From assembly GCF_001006285.1 (NCBI RefSeq), contig NZ_LBBT01000346.1, positions 1 to 32,943 on the forward strand: a DNA stretch of 32,943 nt. The letters are read 5' to 3'. The notes beneath the pieces are model-generated. The model had not been told where the DNA came from and ran no database searches. It worked only from the letters and a program-made list of their open reading frames with translations. The translations under genes and the position numbers were made by a program. Positions 8,960-15,542 of this stretch are shown piece after piece. Position 1 is the first letter of the stretch; each line of letters begins with the position of its first letter. The stretch is from Paraclostridium benzoelyticum (GTDB taxonomy: Bacteria > Bacillota > Clostridia > Peptostreptococcales > Peptostreptococcaceae).

Positions 8960-9259
8960 TTATAGAGGACTATAAACATTAAATACATAATGACAATTCT
9001 CTTTTATATTTAATGTATATCCATATCTCCCATATTCATTAGTAAAACAATATCCTAATAAAACTTCTTCGAGTGTTCGTTTGTCTATTTCAATTATTTC
9101 TATACACGCATTTTTTATAATATGTTTATCTGAGCTATATACAGTTCCTTCTATAAGATTATAATGATTCTTTTTCAAGAATATATTTAAATTTATGATT
9201 TCATTGCTAATTATGCAATTATTGTTTATAACAACTTTAGAGGAACTTAAACTTTCCAT
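8960..9259 (-). CDS. Small carboxypeptidase-regulatory-like protein (paralogue 4)
   Basis: A 99-residue protein with no signal peptide or membrane helix. Residues about 36-98 match the CarboxypepD_reg/transthyretin-like beta-sandwich pattern: LIEGTVYS, then KNACIEIIEID, then GYCFTNEYGRYGYTL, ending HYVFNVYSPL. Residues 7-30 (KVVINNNCIISNEIINLNIF) resemble the start of the 53-residue neighbour and of paralogue 1. The ATG directly follows the TAA of the upstream gene with no clear Shine-Dalgarno site, so translation is probably coupled. It lies just before Maf. Role unknown; a structural surface or spore-layer subunit is my inference. Confidence 0.8.
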   Translation of the reverse strand: MESLSSSKVVINNNCIISNEIINLNIFLKKNHYNLIEGTVYSSDKHIIKNACIEIIEIDKRTLEEVLLGYCFTNEYGRYGYTLNIKENCHYVFNVYSPL

Positions 9260-9421
9260 TTATTTTTTGTCATCAACTACTATTTTTATTTGTATGCTTT
9301 CTTTCCCATTTGTGTCCTCTGCTGTTATTTGATTTTTATCTTTTTCTTCATCATCAACTTTTATCTTAATTATGTCTAATTTATTATATTCTTTTCCATC
9401 TATTATTATTTTCCCACTCAT
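9260..9421 (-). CDS. Acidic 53-residue protein, unknown
   Basis: A gene of 54 codons encoding MSGKIIIDGKEYNKLDII and so on, ending IQIKIVVDDKK. A perfect AGGAGG site 7 bases before the ATG and abutment with the next start (TAA then ATG) show it is real. It is strongly charged (many Asp, Glu, Lys) with two likely beta strands, residues 3-7 and 42-49. Its first 25 residues resemble the N-termini of paralogues 1 and 4 (pattern K-V/I-x-I-D/N-G/N), but it lacks their FTDExGxY domain, so it looks like the N-terminal module as a separate chain. I cannot assign a function. Confidence 0.8.
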   Translation of the reverse strand: MSGKIIIDGKEYNKLDIIKIKVDDEEKDKNQITAEDTNGKESIQIKIVVDDKK

Positions 9422-9448
9422 TATATAATCCTCCTAGATTTTAATTTA

Positions 9449-9473
9449 AAGCTAAGGCTAAATGCCTTAGCTT
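9449..9473. terminator. Hairpin after paralogue 3
   Basis: A 10-bp GC-containing stem (9449-9458 with 9464-9473) and 5-base loop start 11 bases after the stop of paralogue 3. The minus-strand tail is TTTAAATT, a weak U tract, so it may be a partial terminator or an mRNA 3-prime stabiliser separating highly expressed paralogue 3 from the genes after it. Confidence 0.6.
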
Positions 9474-9484
9474 ATTTTTAATTA

Positions 9485-9817
9485 TTAGTTTCCTGCTGTA
9501 AATGCTTCAAATGCATAAACTTCTGGTGATGTTAATGTTTCTAAAGATATCCCATATTCACCTTGTGCATCTGTAAACACTGTAGCGATTAAGTTACTAG
9601 ACAATAAACTTATTCCTGTTGATGCTAGTTGGTAAATTCTTACACCTGCATCAACCAATGGAGTTCCACTAGGATTTACTAATTTATTAAATGCTATAAA
9701 TCTATCCCAGTTAGCTAAAGTAAGCGTTGAAATTTGTGCTGACTTTCCATTATTTGATAATGTTGATGCTGCTGTCATTTTCTTTGTACCTGGTCTATAA
9801 GTCGTTGTTTGCGCCAT
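9485..9817 (-). CDS. Ser/Thr-rich carboxypeptidase-regulatory-like protein (paralogue 3)
   Basis: A 110-residue protein starting MAQTTTYRPGTKKM. I chose ATG 9817 because GAGGAG sits 11 bases before it; the in-frame GTG at 9829 overlaps that site. Residues about 47-110 fit the same beta-sandwich pattern as its neighbours (LVDAGVRIY, then ATVFTDAQGEYGISL, ending YAFEAFTAGN). The N-terminal 35 residues differ: they are Thr/Ser/Asn/Ala rich. About 26 of 110 residues are Ser or Thr and only a few are Lys or Glu, unlike the charged neighbours. It has its own 116-base upstream gap and a hairpin after it, suggesting separate or higher expression. Best candidate in the cluster for Maf O-glycosylation (inference). 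Confidence 0.82.
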   Translation of the reverse strand: MAQTTTYRPGTKKMTAASTLSNNGKSAQISTLTLANWDRFIAFNKLVNPSGTPLVDAGVRIYQLASTGISLLSSNLIATVFTDAQGEYGISLETLTSPEVYAFEAFTAGN

Positions 9818-9933
9818 ATATAATTGCACTCCTCTAATATATTTTTTAGTCTACCTTTTATAAAGAGACCTGAATCTCTCTAATATATATATGACTAGCA
9901 GTTTTAATTTGATACTTTAATATACGTATACAT

Positions 9934-10173
9934 TTAATTTAATGGCTCGAAAACTTCTATTATATATTCTAAATTTTTATAATTATACTGAGTTAGCGCA
10001 AAGCAAAATTCGCCAAATTCATTTGTTACTGTATATCCAACTTCTTCTTTTATCCATTTGTTACATTCATCTTGATATCTTATATATATAATAACTACAG
10101 CATTATATACAATCTCCCAATCACTATACTTAACATATCCCTTAATTAAATTTCTTACAAACTTTCTTTTCAT
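9934..10173 (-). CDS. Small carboxypeptidase-regulatory-like protein (paralogue 2)
   Basis: A 79-residue protein that is little more than one beta-sandwich domain: LIKGYVKYSDWEIVYNAVV, then YTVTNEFGEFCFAL, ending YIIEVFEPLN. The last part aligns with FKVYSPVN of paralogue 1 and FNVYSPL of paralogue 4. It lacks the N-terminal module. It is rich in Tyr, Ile and Val and has two cysteines. The ATG follows TAGGGAGTGA; 16 bases separate it from paralogue 1 and it is clearly cotranscribed. No signal peptide. Function unknown. Confidence 0.8.
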   Translation of the reverse strand: MKRKFVRNLIKGYVKYSDWEIVYNAVVIIYIRYQDECNKWIKEEVGYTVTNEFGEFCFALTQYNYKNLEYIIEVFEPLN

Positions 10174-10189
10174 ATTGTCACTCCCTAGC

Positions 10190-10495
10190 TTAATTCACAG
10201 GAGAGTATACCTTAAATACATATCCATAGCATTTATAAACTTGTAATGAAGCACTATAGTCTCCATTTTCATCAGTAAATACAACCCCTAGTATATCTTG
10301 CTCTTTATTTCTAAGATTGGTTCTAATTACCTCAACTCCTGCATTTTTAAGGCATCTTCCTTCAGCTGTTTCTACATGTCCTTTAACCAAAAACCTATCA
10401 CTTTCCTTAAATTTAAAACTCATATTTGCATTCTTACACTTTGCTAATTTTTTACCATCCATTTGTACATTTATAGTTTGATATGCTTTACTCAT
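10190..10495 (-). CDS. Small carboxypeptidase-regulatory-like protein (paralogue 1)
   Basis: A 101-residue protein with an N-terminal module (about 5-32, INVQMDGKKLAKCKNANMSF) and a C-terminal beta-sandwich (about 36-101) matching the CarboxypepD_reg pattern best of the four: LVKGHVETAEGRCLKNAGVE, then GVVFTDENGDYSASL, ending YVFKVYSPVN. The G-x-V, L-x-N-A-x-V and T-D-x-x-G-x-Y positions are the hallmarks. Such domains usually bind surfaces or build structures rather than catalyse. No signal peptide is present, so export, if any, would be by another route or by mother-cell assembly on a spore. It follows the cytidylyltransferase by 20 bases. Confidence 0.83.
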   Translation of the reverse strand: MSKAYQTINVQMDGKKLAKCKNANMSFKFKESDRFLVKGHVETAEGRCLKNAGVEVIRTNLRNKEQDILGVVFTDENGDYSASLQVYKCYGYVFKVYSPVN

Positions 10496-10515
10496 AACAT
10501 CACCATCTTTTAATT

Positions 10516-11250
10516 TTATTCTTTTAACTCTTTTTGTTTAATAGATTTGTTAATTAATTCTAATTTTGGATTACTTTCTAAAACCTCTATAATATCATTC
10601 AAGAAAAAATCATGATTATTATTATAAAGTTCACAATAAATTTTATTTATTAATTCAAAATCCTCTTTTGTATCTAATGTTAATCTATACTTAGAATAAT
10701 TTTTATTGTTTTTATAATGATATATGTTAAATCCATTTTCATACATATATGGAGTTACATGTTCTTTTTCATAATTTTGATTTGCATTTAGATATGTTGT
10801 CTTAAGTAAATTAAAAGAAAATATTTCTATATCTAATCCCCTTGGGTAAGTTCTATAAATTTCTTCTCCTGCATTCGTTACCAACTCATAGTCATTGTTA
10901 GTATAAAAATTTAGCATTTCATCTAAAACTTTACTATCTATAAGAGGACAATCTGAGGTAATTCTAACAACCACATCTATATTGTATTCTTTAGCACAAT
11001 TGTAGTACCTACTTAAAACATCATCCTCACTACCTACAAAGTAATTAATTCCTAATTTTTTACATAAATCTATTATTTTTTTATCTTCATTTTTATCAGT
11101 AGTTGCTATTACTATATCATTTAAATATTTACTTAACTTAAGTCTTTCATAAACATGTTCTACTACTGTCTTTTCACATATTTTTTTCATAACTTTCCCA
11201 GGAAATCTGGTTGATCCAAGTCTTGCTTGAACTATAGCAACAATATTCAT
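10516..11250 (-). CDS. SpsF-type cytidylyltransferase, probable CMP-nonulosonate synthetase
   Basis: A cytosolic nucleotidyltransferase of the SpsF family (COG1861), which activates sugar acids with CTP. The start MNIVAIVQARLGSTRFPGKVMKKI has the Q-A-R-x-G-S-x-R-x-P-G-K nucleotide-binding loop, and VVVRITSDCPLID near 90-102 the metal-binding aspartate. In this cluster it is the only candidate for the last step, making the CMP-activated sugar that Maf uses. I chose ATG 11250 (244 residues) since AGAGGTG is 5 bases before it; the upstream in-frame start at 11280 would overlap pseC. Canonical PseF starts instead with a PARGGSKR-type loop, so this is a non-canonical replacement. Family sure, exact substrate inferred. 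Confidence 0.85.
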   Translation of the reverse strand: MNIVAIVQARLGSTRFPGKVMKKICEKTVVEHVYERLKLSKYLNDIVIATTDKNEDKKIIDLCKKLGINYFVGSEDDVLSRYYNCAKEYNIDVVVRITSDCPLIDSKVLDEMLNFYTNNDYELVTNAGEEIYRTYPRGLDIEIFSFNLLKTTYLNANQNYEKEHVTPYMYENGFNIYHYKNNKNYSKYRLTLDTKEDFELINKIYCELYNNNHDFFLNDIIEVLESNPKLELINKSIKQKELKE

Positions 11251-11254
11251 GTTT

Positions 11255-12442
11255 TCACCTCTTATAATAATCCAATACACTATTTAATGCATTTACTACA
11301 TCCTTTATATCACTTTCATCCATATTTACATGTAATGGTAGTGTTATGCTAGAATTATAAAATGTCTCAGCATTTTCACATATTATATCTTCATATCCTA
11401 TTTCTTTGTAATAAGGGTGTTTATAAACAGGTATATAGTGAATATTTACACCTATATTTTCAGCTATTAACGCATTGTATATATCATCTCGAGTAGCCTT
11501 AAATTTATTCAAATCTAATCGTATAATGTATAAGTGCCTACTTGTGTCACTATAATCTTCTTCTTTTTGAAGTATAATTCCATCTATATCTTTTAATAAT
11601 TCATTATAAGTATTTACTAATAGTTTTCTTTTTGTTATAAATTTTTCAATTTTATTTAATTGGCTAATTCCCAATGCACTTTGTAAATCTGTAATTCTAT
11701 AGTTATATCCTAAATAAATTTGTTCATAGTACCACTCTGGATGTTCCTTATTTCTCAAATTTACTTTGCTTTTTGTTATTCCATGTGTTTTATATAACTT
11801 TAACTTTTCATATAAAGCCAATGAGTTAGTAGTTACTACTCCACCTTCTCCTGATGTGATAGTCTTTACAGGATGCAAACTAAACGTTGTCATATCTGCG
11901 ATTGAACCTATTTGTTTATCTAGATATTTGGTTCCTAAAGAATGTGATGCATCTTGAATTACAATTAAATTATTTTCTTTAGCAATCTCCATTATTTTTC
12001 CTATATTACAACACTGACCTGTAAAATCTACAGGTAATATAACTTTTGTGTTCTCATTTATATATGATTTTATTTTATTATCATCTATATTATAATTATC
12101 TAAATTTATATCACAAAAAACTGGTTTTGCTCCACAGTAAATCATACAATTTGATGATGCCGCAAAGGTAATTGGGGTGGTTATTCCCTCATCACCTTTT
12201 TGTAACCCTGCAGCTAGACAAGCAATGTGAAGTGCTGCGGTTCCATTGGATACAGCTACTGCATATTTTGCACCTACATAATCTGCAAACTTTCTTTCAA
12301 ATTCTTCAACTAATGGTCCTGTTGTTAAAAAATCGCTTTTTAAAGCTTGTATAACGCTCATAATATCTTCATCATCTATATATTGTCTTCCATATTGAAG
12401 ATATTTTTTTCTAGTAGGTTCTCCACCGTTAATTGCAATCAT
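11255..12442 (-). CDS. pseC: UDP-4-amino-4,6-dideoxy-N-acetyl-beta-L-altrosamine transaminase
   Basis: A PLP enzyme of the DegT/DnrJ/EryC1 family that aminates the 4-keto product of PseB, the second step to pseudaminic acid. The 395 residues include the N-terminal ...GGEPTRKKYLQYGRQYIDDED typical of PseC, the cofactor-contacting SNGTAALH near 65-72, VIQDASHSLG near 161-170, and the Schiff-base lysine K193 in FSLHPVKTITSGEGG. The ATG follows AAGGAGG; it begins 2 bases after pseB ends and 4 bases separate it from the cytidylyltransferase. Close relatives make other amino sugars, so the PseC call depends on pairing with an inverting dehydratase and PseG/PseI. Confidence 0.92.
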   Translation of the reverse strand: MIAINGGEPTRKKYLQYGRQYIDDEDIMSVIQALKSDFLTTGPLVEEFERKFADYVGAKYAVAVSNGTAALHIACLAAGLQKGDEGITTPITFAASSNCMIYCGAKPVFCDINLDNYNIDDNKIKSYINENTKVILPVDFTGQCCNIGKIMEIAKENNLIVIQDASHSLGTKYLDKQIGSIADMTTFSLHPVKTITSGEGGVVTTNSLALYEKLKLYKTHGITKSKVNLRNKEHPEWYYEQIYLGYNYRITDLQSALGISQLNKIEKFITKRKLLVNTYNELLKDIDGIILQKEEDYSDTSRHLYIIRLDLNKFKATRDDIYNALIAENIGVNIHYIPVYKHPYYKEIGYEDIICENAETFYNSSITLPLHVNMDESDIKDVVNALNSVLDYYKR

Positions 12443-12444
12443 TA

Positions 12445-13491
12445 TTACTCCTCCTTATGGTTAAATTTTTCAAATTCATCTTTTGTGTATAGATTTAAAT
12501 CATTTAGTTTTTCTCTTAATTCATCTGTACTTAACCAATCAACATTATTTCCTGAATTATATTCAAATCCGTCCTCTATTAACTTTCCTCCTGGTGTAAA
12601 GTGTTTTTCTAGATTCCACCACTCAAAATTAGGATATATTATATAGTGTTTATCATATTCATATGTATTTCTAGAATCATCCTTAGTTATCATTACTTCA
12701 TGAAGCTTCTCTCCCTCTCTAATACCTATAATTTTAAATTCACAATTATCAAGCATAGCTCTAGCAATATCTGTAACCTTAAACGAAGGTATCTTAGATA
12801 TATATGTTTCTCCACCTTTACTTTCTTTTAAAGCTTTTAAAACTAAATCAACACCTTCTTCTAAAGATATAAAAAATCTTGTCATTCTTTCATCAGTTAT
12901 AGGAATTTCTTTTTCATTTTGCTCTATTATATTTTTAAAAAATGGTATTATTGATCCCCTACTTCCTGCTACATTACCATATCTTACAACCGAAAATCTG
13001 GTCCTACATTGACCTGAATATGCATTTGCTGATATAAAAAGTTTATCTGAAACTAATTTAGTTCCTCCATATAAATTTATTGGATTGACCGCTTTATCTG
13101 TTGATAATGCAATGACTTTACGCACATTATTATCAATTGCTGCATCTATTATATTTTGAGCCCCATATATATTAGTTTTTATTGCTTCAAAAGGATTGTA
13201 TTCACATGATGGAACTTGCTTCATAGCAGCTGCATGGACTATATAATCAACATCTTTTGTGGCTCTTTTTACCCTATCTTTATCTCTCACATCCCCAATA
13301 AAAAATCTTACTTTTGAAATTTGCTCTGGGTATTTATTAAGTAGATATTTTTTAAGTACATCTTGTTTGTACTCATCTCTTGAATATATAATTATTTTTT
13401 TTATATCATAGTTAATTAAAACTCTTTCTACGAATTTTTTTCCGAAAGAACCTGTTCCCCCAGTAACTAAAATACTTTTATTTTCTAACAT
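12445..13491 (-). CDS. pseB: UDP-N-acetylglucosamine 4,6-dehydratase (inverting)
   Basis: A short-chain dehydrogenase-fold enzyme that oxidises, dehydrates and epimerises UDP-GlcNAc to start pseudaminic acid synthesis. The 348 residues have the NADP-binding TGGTGSFG (10-17) and a catalytic set T131, D132, K133 plus YGGTK (Y141, K145); the D132/K133/Y141 numbering equals that described for Helicobacter FlaA1. The length and C-terminus (WNLEKHFTPGG...) are those of the soluble inverting type, not the large membrane-bound retaining type used for bacillosamine. AAGGAGG precedes the ATG. First gene of the minus-strand arm, 141 bases from pseG on the other strand, with a sigma-K-like promoter in the gap. 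Confidence 0.94.
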   Translation of the reverse strand: MLENKSILVTGGTGSFGKKFVERVLINYDIKKIIIYSRDEYKQDVLKKYLLNKYPEQISKVRFFIGDVRDKDRVKRATKDVDYIVHAAAMKQVPSCEYNPFEAIKTNIYGAQNIIDAAIDNNVRKVIALSTDKAVNPINLYGGTKLVSDKLFISANAYSGQCRTRFSVVRYGNVAGSRGSIIPFFKNIIEQNEKEIPITDERMTRFFISLEEGVDLVLKALKESKGGETYISKIPSFKVTDIARAMLDNCEFKIIGIREGEKLHEVMITKDDSRNTYEYDKHYIIYPNFEWWNLEKHFTPGGKLIEDGFEYNSGNNVDWLSTDELREKLNDLNLYTKDEFEKFNHKEE

Positions 13492-13524
13492 AAACTCCTC
13501 CTTAAAGCAAATTTAACTATGTTT

Positions 13525-13551
13525 TACAATATGCCTACAAACAATTTTAGT
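13525..13551 (-). promoter_or_regulatory. Sigma-K-like promoter for the pseB arm
   Basis: Read on the minus strand, AC (13550-13551) is followed after 16 bases by CATATTGTA (13525-13533). This fits the known mother-cell sigma-K consensus of AC, 16-17 bases, CATAnnnTA exactly. It lies 34 bases before the pseB start. A chance match in AT-rich DNA is possible. Confidence 0.5.
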
Positions 13552-13641
13552 GTTCAAATAAATAAAATTTCTTTTAACATTTATACTATTAATCATATGA
13601 AAAAATAGTTCTCAATATATTAACTTATAGAGGTGATTTAT

Positions 13642-14655
13642 TTGAACTATGTAGCTATTCGAGCTGGTGGAAATAAAAATCAAGGATTAGGCCATGTTGC
13701 AAGATGTATATCCTTAGCTCAAGAACTAACTTTTAATAACTTTAAAGTTTTATTCTTAATTGATGATGATACTTATATAATAGATTTTTTAAATAAACAT
13801 AACCTTGAATTTAAACCTTTAATAACTAAAGATTTAAATTTAGAAATAAAAGAAACTAAAAAAATAATTAAAGATTTAAACATAGATTTATTAATAACAG
13901 ATTCTTATAATCTAAATGATTATTATTTTAAAGAAATCAAAAATATAGTTAAATATTTAGTATCAATAGATGATACTAACTTATATGATTATATAAGTGA
14001 CATAGTTATTAACTACAATATATATGCTCACAATCTAAACTATAAATTTAATAGTGAAACAAAGTATTTGCTTGGATGTAACTATTGTTTATTTAGAAAA
14101 GAATTTCAAGAAAATGATTATATATCAATAAATAAAACCTGTAAAAATGTTTTAATTACTATGGGTGGAACTGATGTAAATAACTATACTTATACCATTT
14201 TAAAATATCTAGATGAGTTTAATGATATGAATTTCAATGTAGTTGTAAATGAAAAATTTAATAATCTAAATAAACTTAAATCTTTAGCAAGTTACAAATC
14301 TAATATAAACTTAATATTTAATCCAAATAATATGAAATCTATAATGATTAAAAATGATATAGCTATATCAGCTTCAGGTAGCACCGCTTATGAGCTTTTA
14401 TCGCTTTCAATTCCTTCAATATTAATCATACAAGCTGACAATCAAGAACTTATATGTAAGGAGTTATCAAATATTAATACTTGTGTTTATGGAGGTTGGT
14501 TTGATGAACTCACTGAGCACAAATTTAATGAAATCTTTACTAAACTAGCAAACAACTATGAATTTAGGAAAAGTATAAGCGATAACTGTAAAGGTGTAGT
14601 ATGTAAAGCTGGAGTAAAAAATGTAGTGCACGAAATAAAAAAATTATTTAAATAA
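13642..14655 (+). CDS. pseG: UDP-2,4-diacetamido-2,4,6-trideoxy-beta-L-altropyranose hydrolase
   Basis: PseG removes UDP from the diamino sugar nucleotide, releasing the free 6-deoxy sugar for PseI. The 337 residues have the GT-B-like fold of the family: N-terminal YVAIRAGGNKNQGLGHVARC with the conserved G-x-G-H-V-x-R-C (catalytic histidine about H19), and a C-terminal UDP-binding half with LITMGGTDVNN near 172-182 and AISASGSTAYELL near 249-261. I use the TTG at 13642 because AGAGGTG sits 6 bases before it; the GTG at 13633 overlaps that site. First gene of the plus-strand arm. SpsG of the Bacillus spore coat is in the same family. If the substrate is N-formylated rather than acetylated, the name should change accordingly. 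Confidence 0.9.
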   Translation: MNYVAIRAGGNKNQGLGHVARCISLAQELTFNNFKVLFLIDDDTYIIDFLNKHNLEFKPLITKDLNLEIKETKKIIKDLNIDLLITDSYNLNDYYFKEIKNIVKYLVSIDDTNLYDYISDIVINYNIYAHNLNYKFNSETKYLLGCNYCLFRKEFQENDYISINKTCKNVLITMGGTDVNNYTYTILKYLDEFNDMNFNVVVNEKFNNLNKLKSLASYKSNINLIFNPNNMKSIMIKNDIAISASGSTAYELLSLSIPSILIIQADNQELICKELSNINTCVYGGWFDELTEHKFNEIFTKLANNYEFRKSISDNCKGVVCKAGVKNVVHEIKKLFK

Positions 14656-14665
14656 GGAGTTTTTT

Positions 14666-15520
14666 ATGAACATATTGTTTATGGGTGGACATGAGTTAGG
14701 TGCAAAAACACTAGAACATTTAATTAATAATAATGTAAATGTAGTTGGTGTAGTTGTATCTAAAAATGATAATGATTGGTATCGTGGAGTTGATGAAGTT
14801 GCAGATAAATTTAATTTAAACCTTTATGAAGAAAAAAATATCAATGACCAAAATTTTTTAAACAAAATAAAATCTTTAAACTTGGACTTAATAGTTTGTG
14901 TTAATTTTGATCAAATACTAAAAAAAGATATTATAAATTTACCAACTATAGGTTGTATAAATACACACGCATCTTTACTACCTAAGTATAGAGGGCGTGC
15001 CCCTTTAAACTGGGCTATGATTAACGGTGAAGAATACAGTGGAGTTACAGTTCATTTTATAGATGAAGGTATAGACACAGGAGATATAATCTTACAAGAA
15101 AAAATAAAAATAGATGAAGATTACTATATATCTGATTTATTAAATAAAGTTAAAAATATTTACCCTAAAATAGTATTAAACTCTATCAGACATTTAGAAA
15201 GTAACAACTTAAATTTAATAAAGCCAGATTTATCAAAAGGATTTTATGTAAATAAAAGAACTAAAGACGATGGTAAAATTGACTTTTCAAAGCCTTCAAA
15301 AGACATCATGAATTTCATAAAAGCAATTTCAAAACCATATCCTGGAGCATTTTTATATCATAATAATAAAAAAATAATTATTTGGAGAGCTAACTTAGAT
15401 TATAATACTTTACCTCAGTATGAAAGTTTAGATATAGGAACAGTTGTCTTTAATAACTCCAATTTATTTATAAAACTAAAAGATGCAATATTAATTGCAA
15501 CAGATTATGAATTTGAATAA
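14666..15520 (+). CDS. Sugar N-formyltransferase (Fmt-like)
   Basis: A 10-formyltetrahydrofolate-dependent formyltransferase related to methionyl-tRNA formyltransferase. The Rossmann-like N-terminal domain (about 1-190) has the catalytic triad in context: Asn and His in GCINTHASLLPKYRGRAPLNW near 100-120 and Asp in DEGIDTGDIILQ near 132-143. The C-terminal domain (about 200-284) is short. It sits 10 bases after pseG and 22 before pseI. In the usual pathway an acetyltransferase (PseH) modifies the 4-amino group between PseC and PseG, and no PseH is encoded here, so this enzyme probably formylates that nitrogen, giving a 7-formamido nonulosonate. A housekeeping fmt is unlikely because there is no def/priA/rsmB context. 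Confidence 0.85.
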   Translation: MNILFMGGHELGAKTLEHLINNNVNVVGVVVSKNDNDWYRGVDEVADKFNLNLYEEKNINDQNFLNKIKSLNLDLIVCVNFDQILKKDIINLPTIGCINTHASLLPKYRGRAPLNWAMINGEEYSGVTVHFIDEGIDTGDIILQEKIKIDEDYYISDLLNKVKNIYPKIVLNSIRHLESNNLNLIKPDLSKGFYVNKRTKDDGKIDFSKPSKDIMNFIKAISKPYPGAFLYHNNKKIIIWRANLDYNTLPQYESLDIGTVVFNNSNLFIKLKDAILIATDYEFE

Positions 15521-15542
15521 TAAATCTTAAGGATGTGTATTT

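Noticed and set aside
9898..9930. Sigma-K-like promoter directly before paralogue 3
   Set aside because: The CATATATATA sequence there does not fit CATAnnnTA and has no AC at the right distance; kept only as a possible unmapped promoter gap.
12347..12831. Plus-strand ORFs overlapping pseB and pseC
   Set aside because: They are antisense shadows of well-supported genes and have no ribosome binding site or recognisable domain.
14666..15520. Housekeeping methionyl-tRNA formyltransferase
   Set aside because: It sits inside a nonulosonic acid operon and lacks the usual def/rsmB neighbours; the C-terminal domain is also short.
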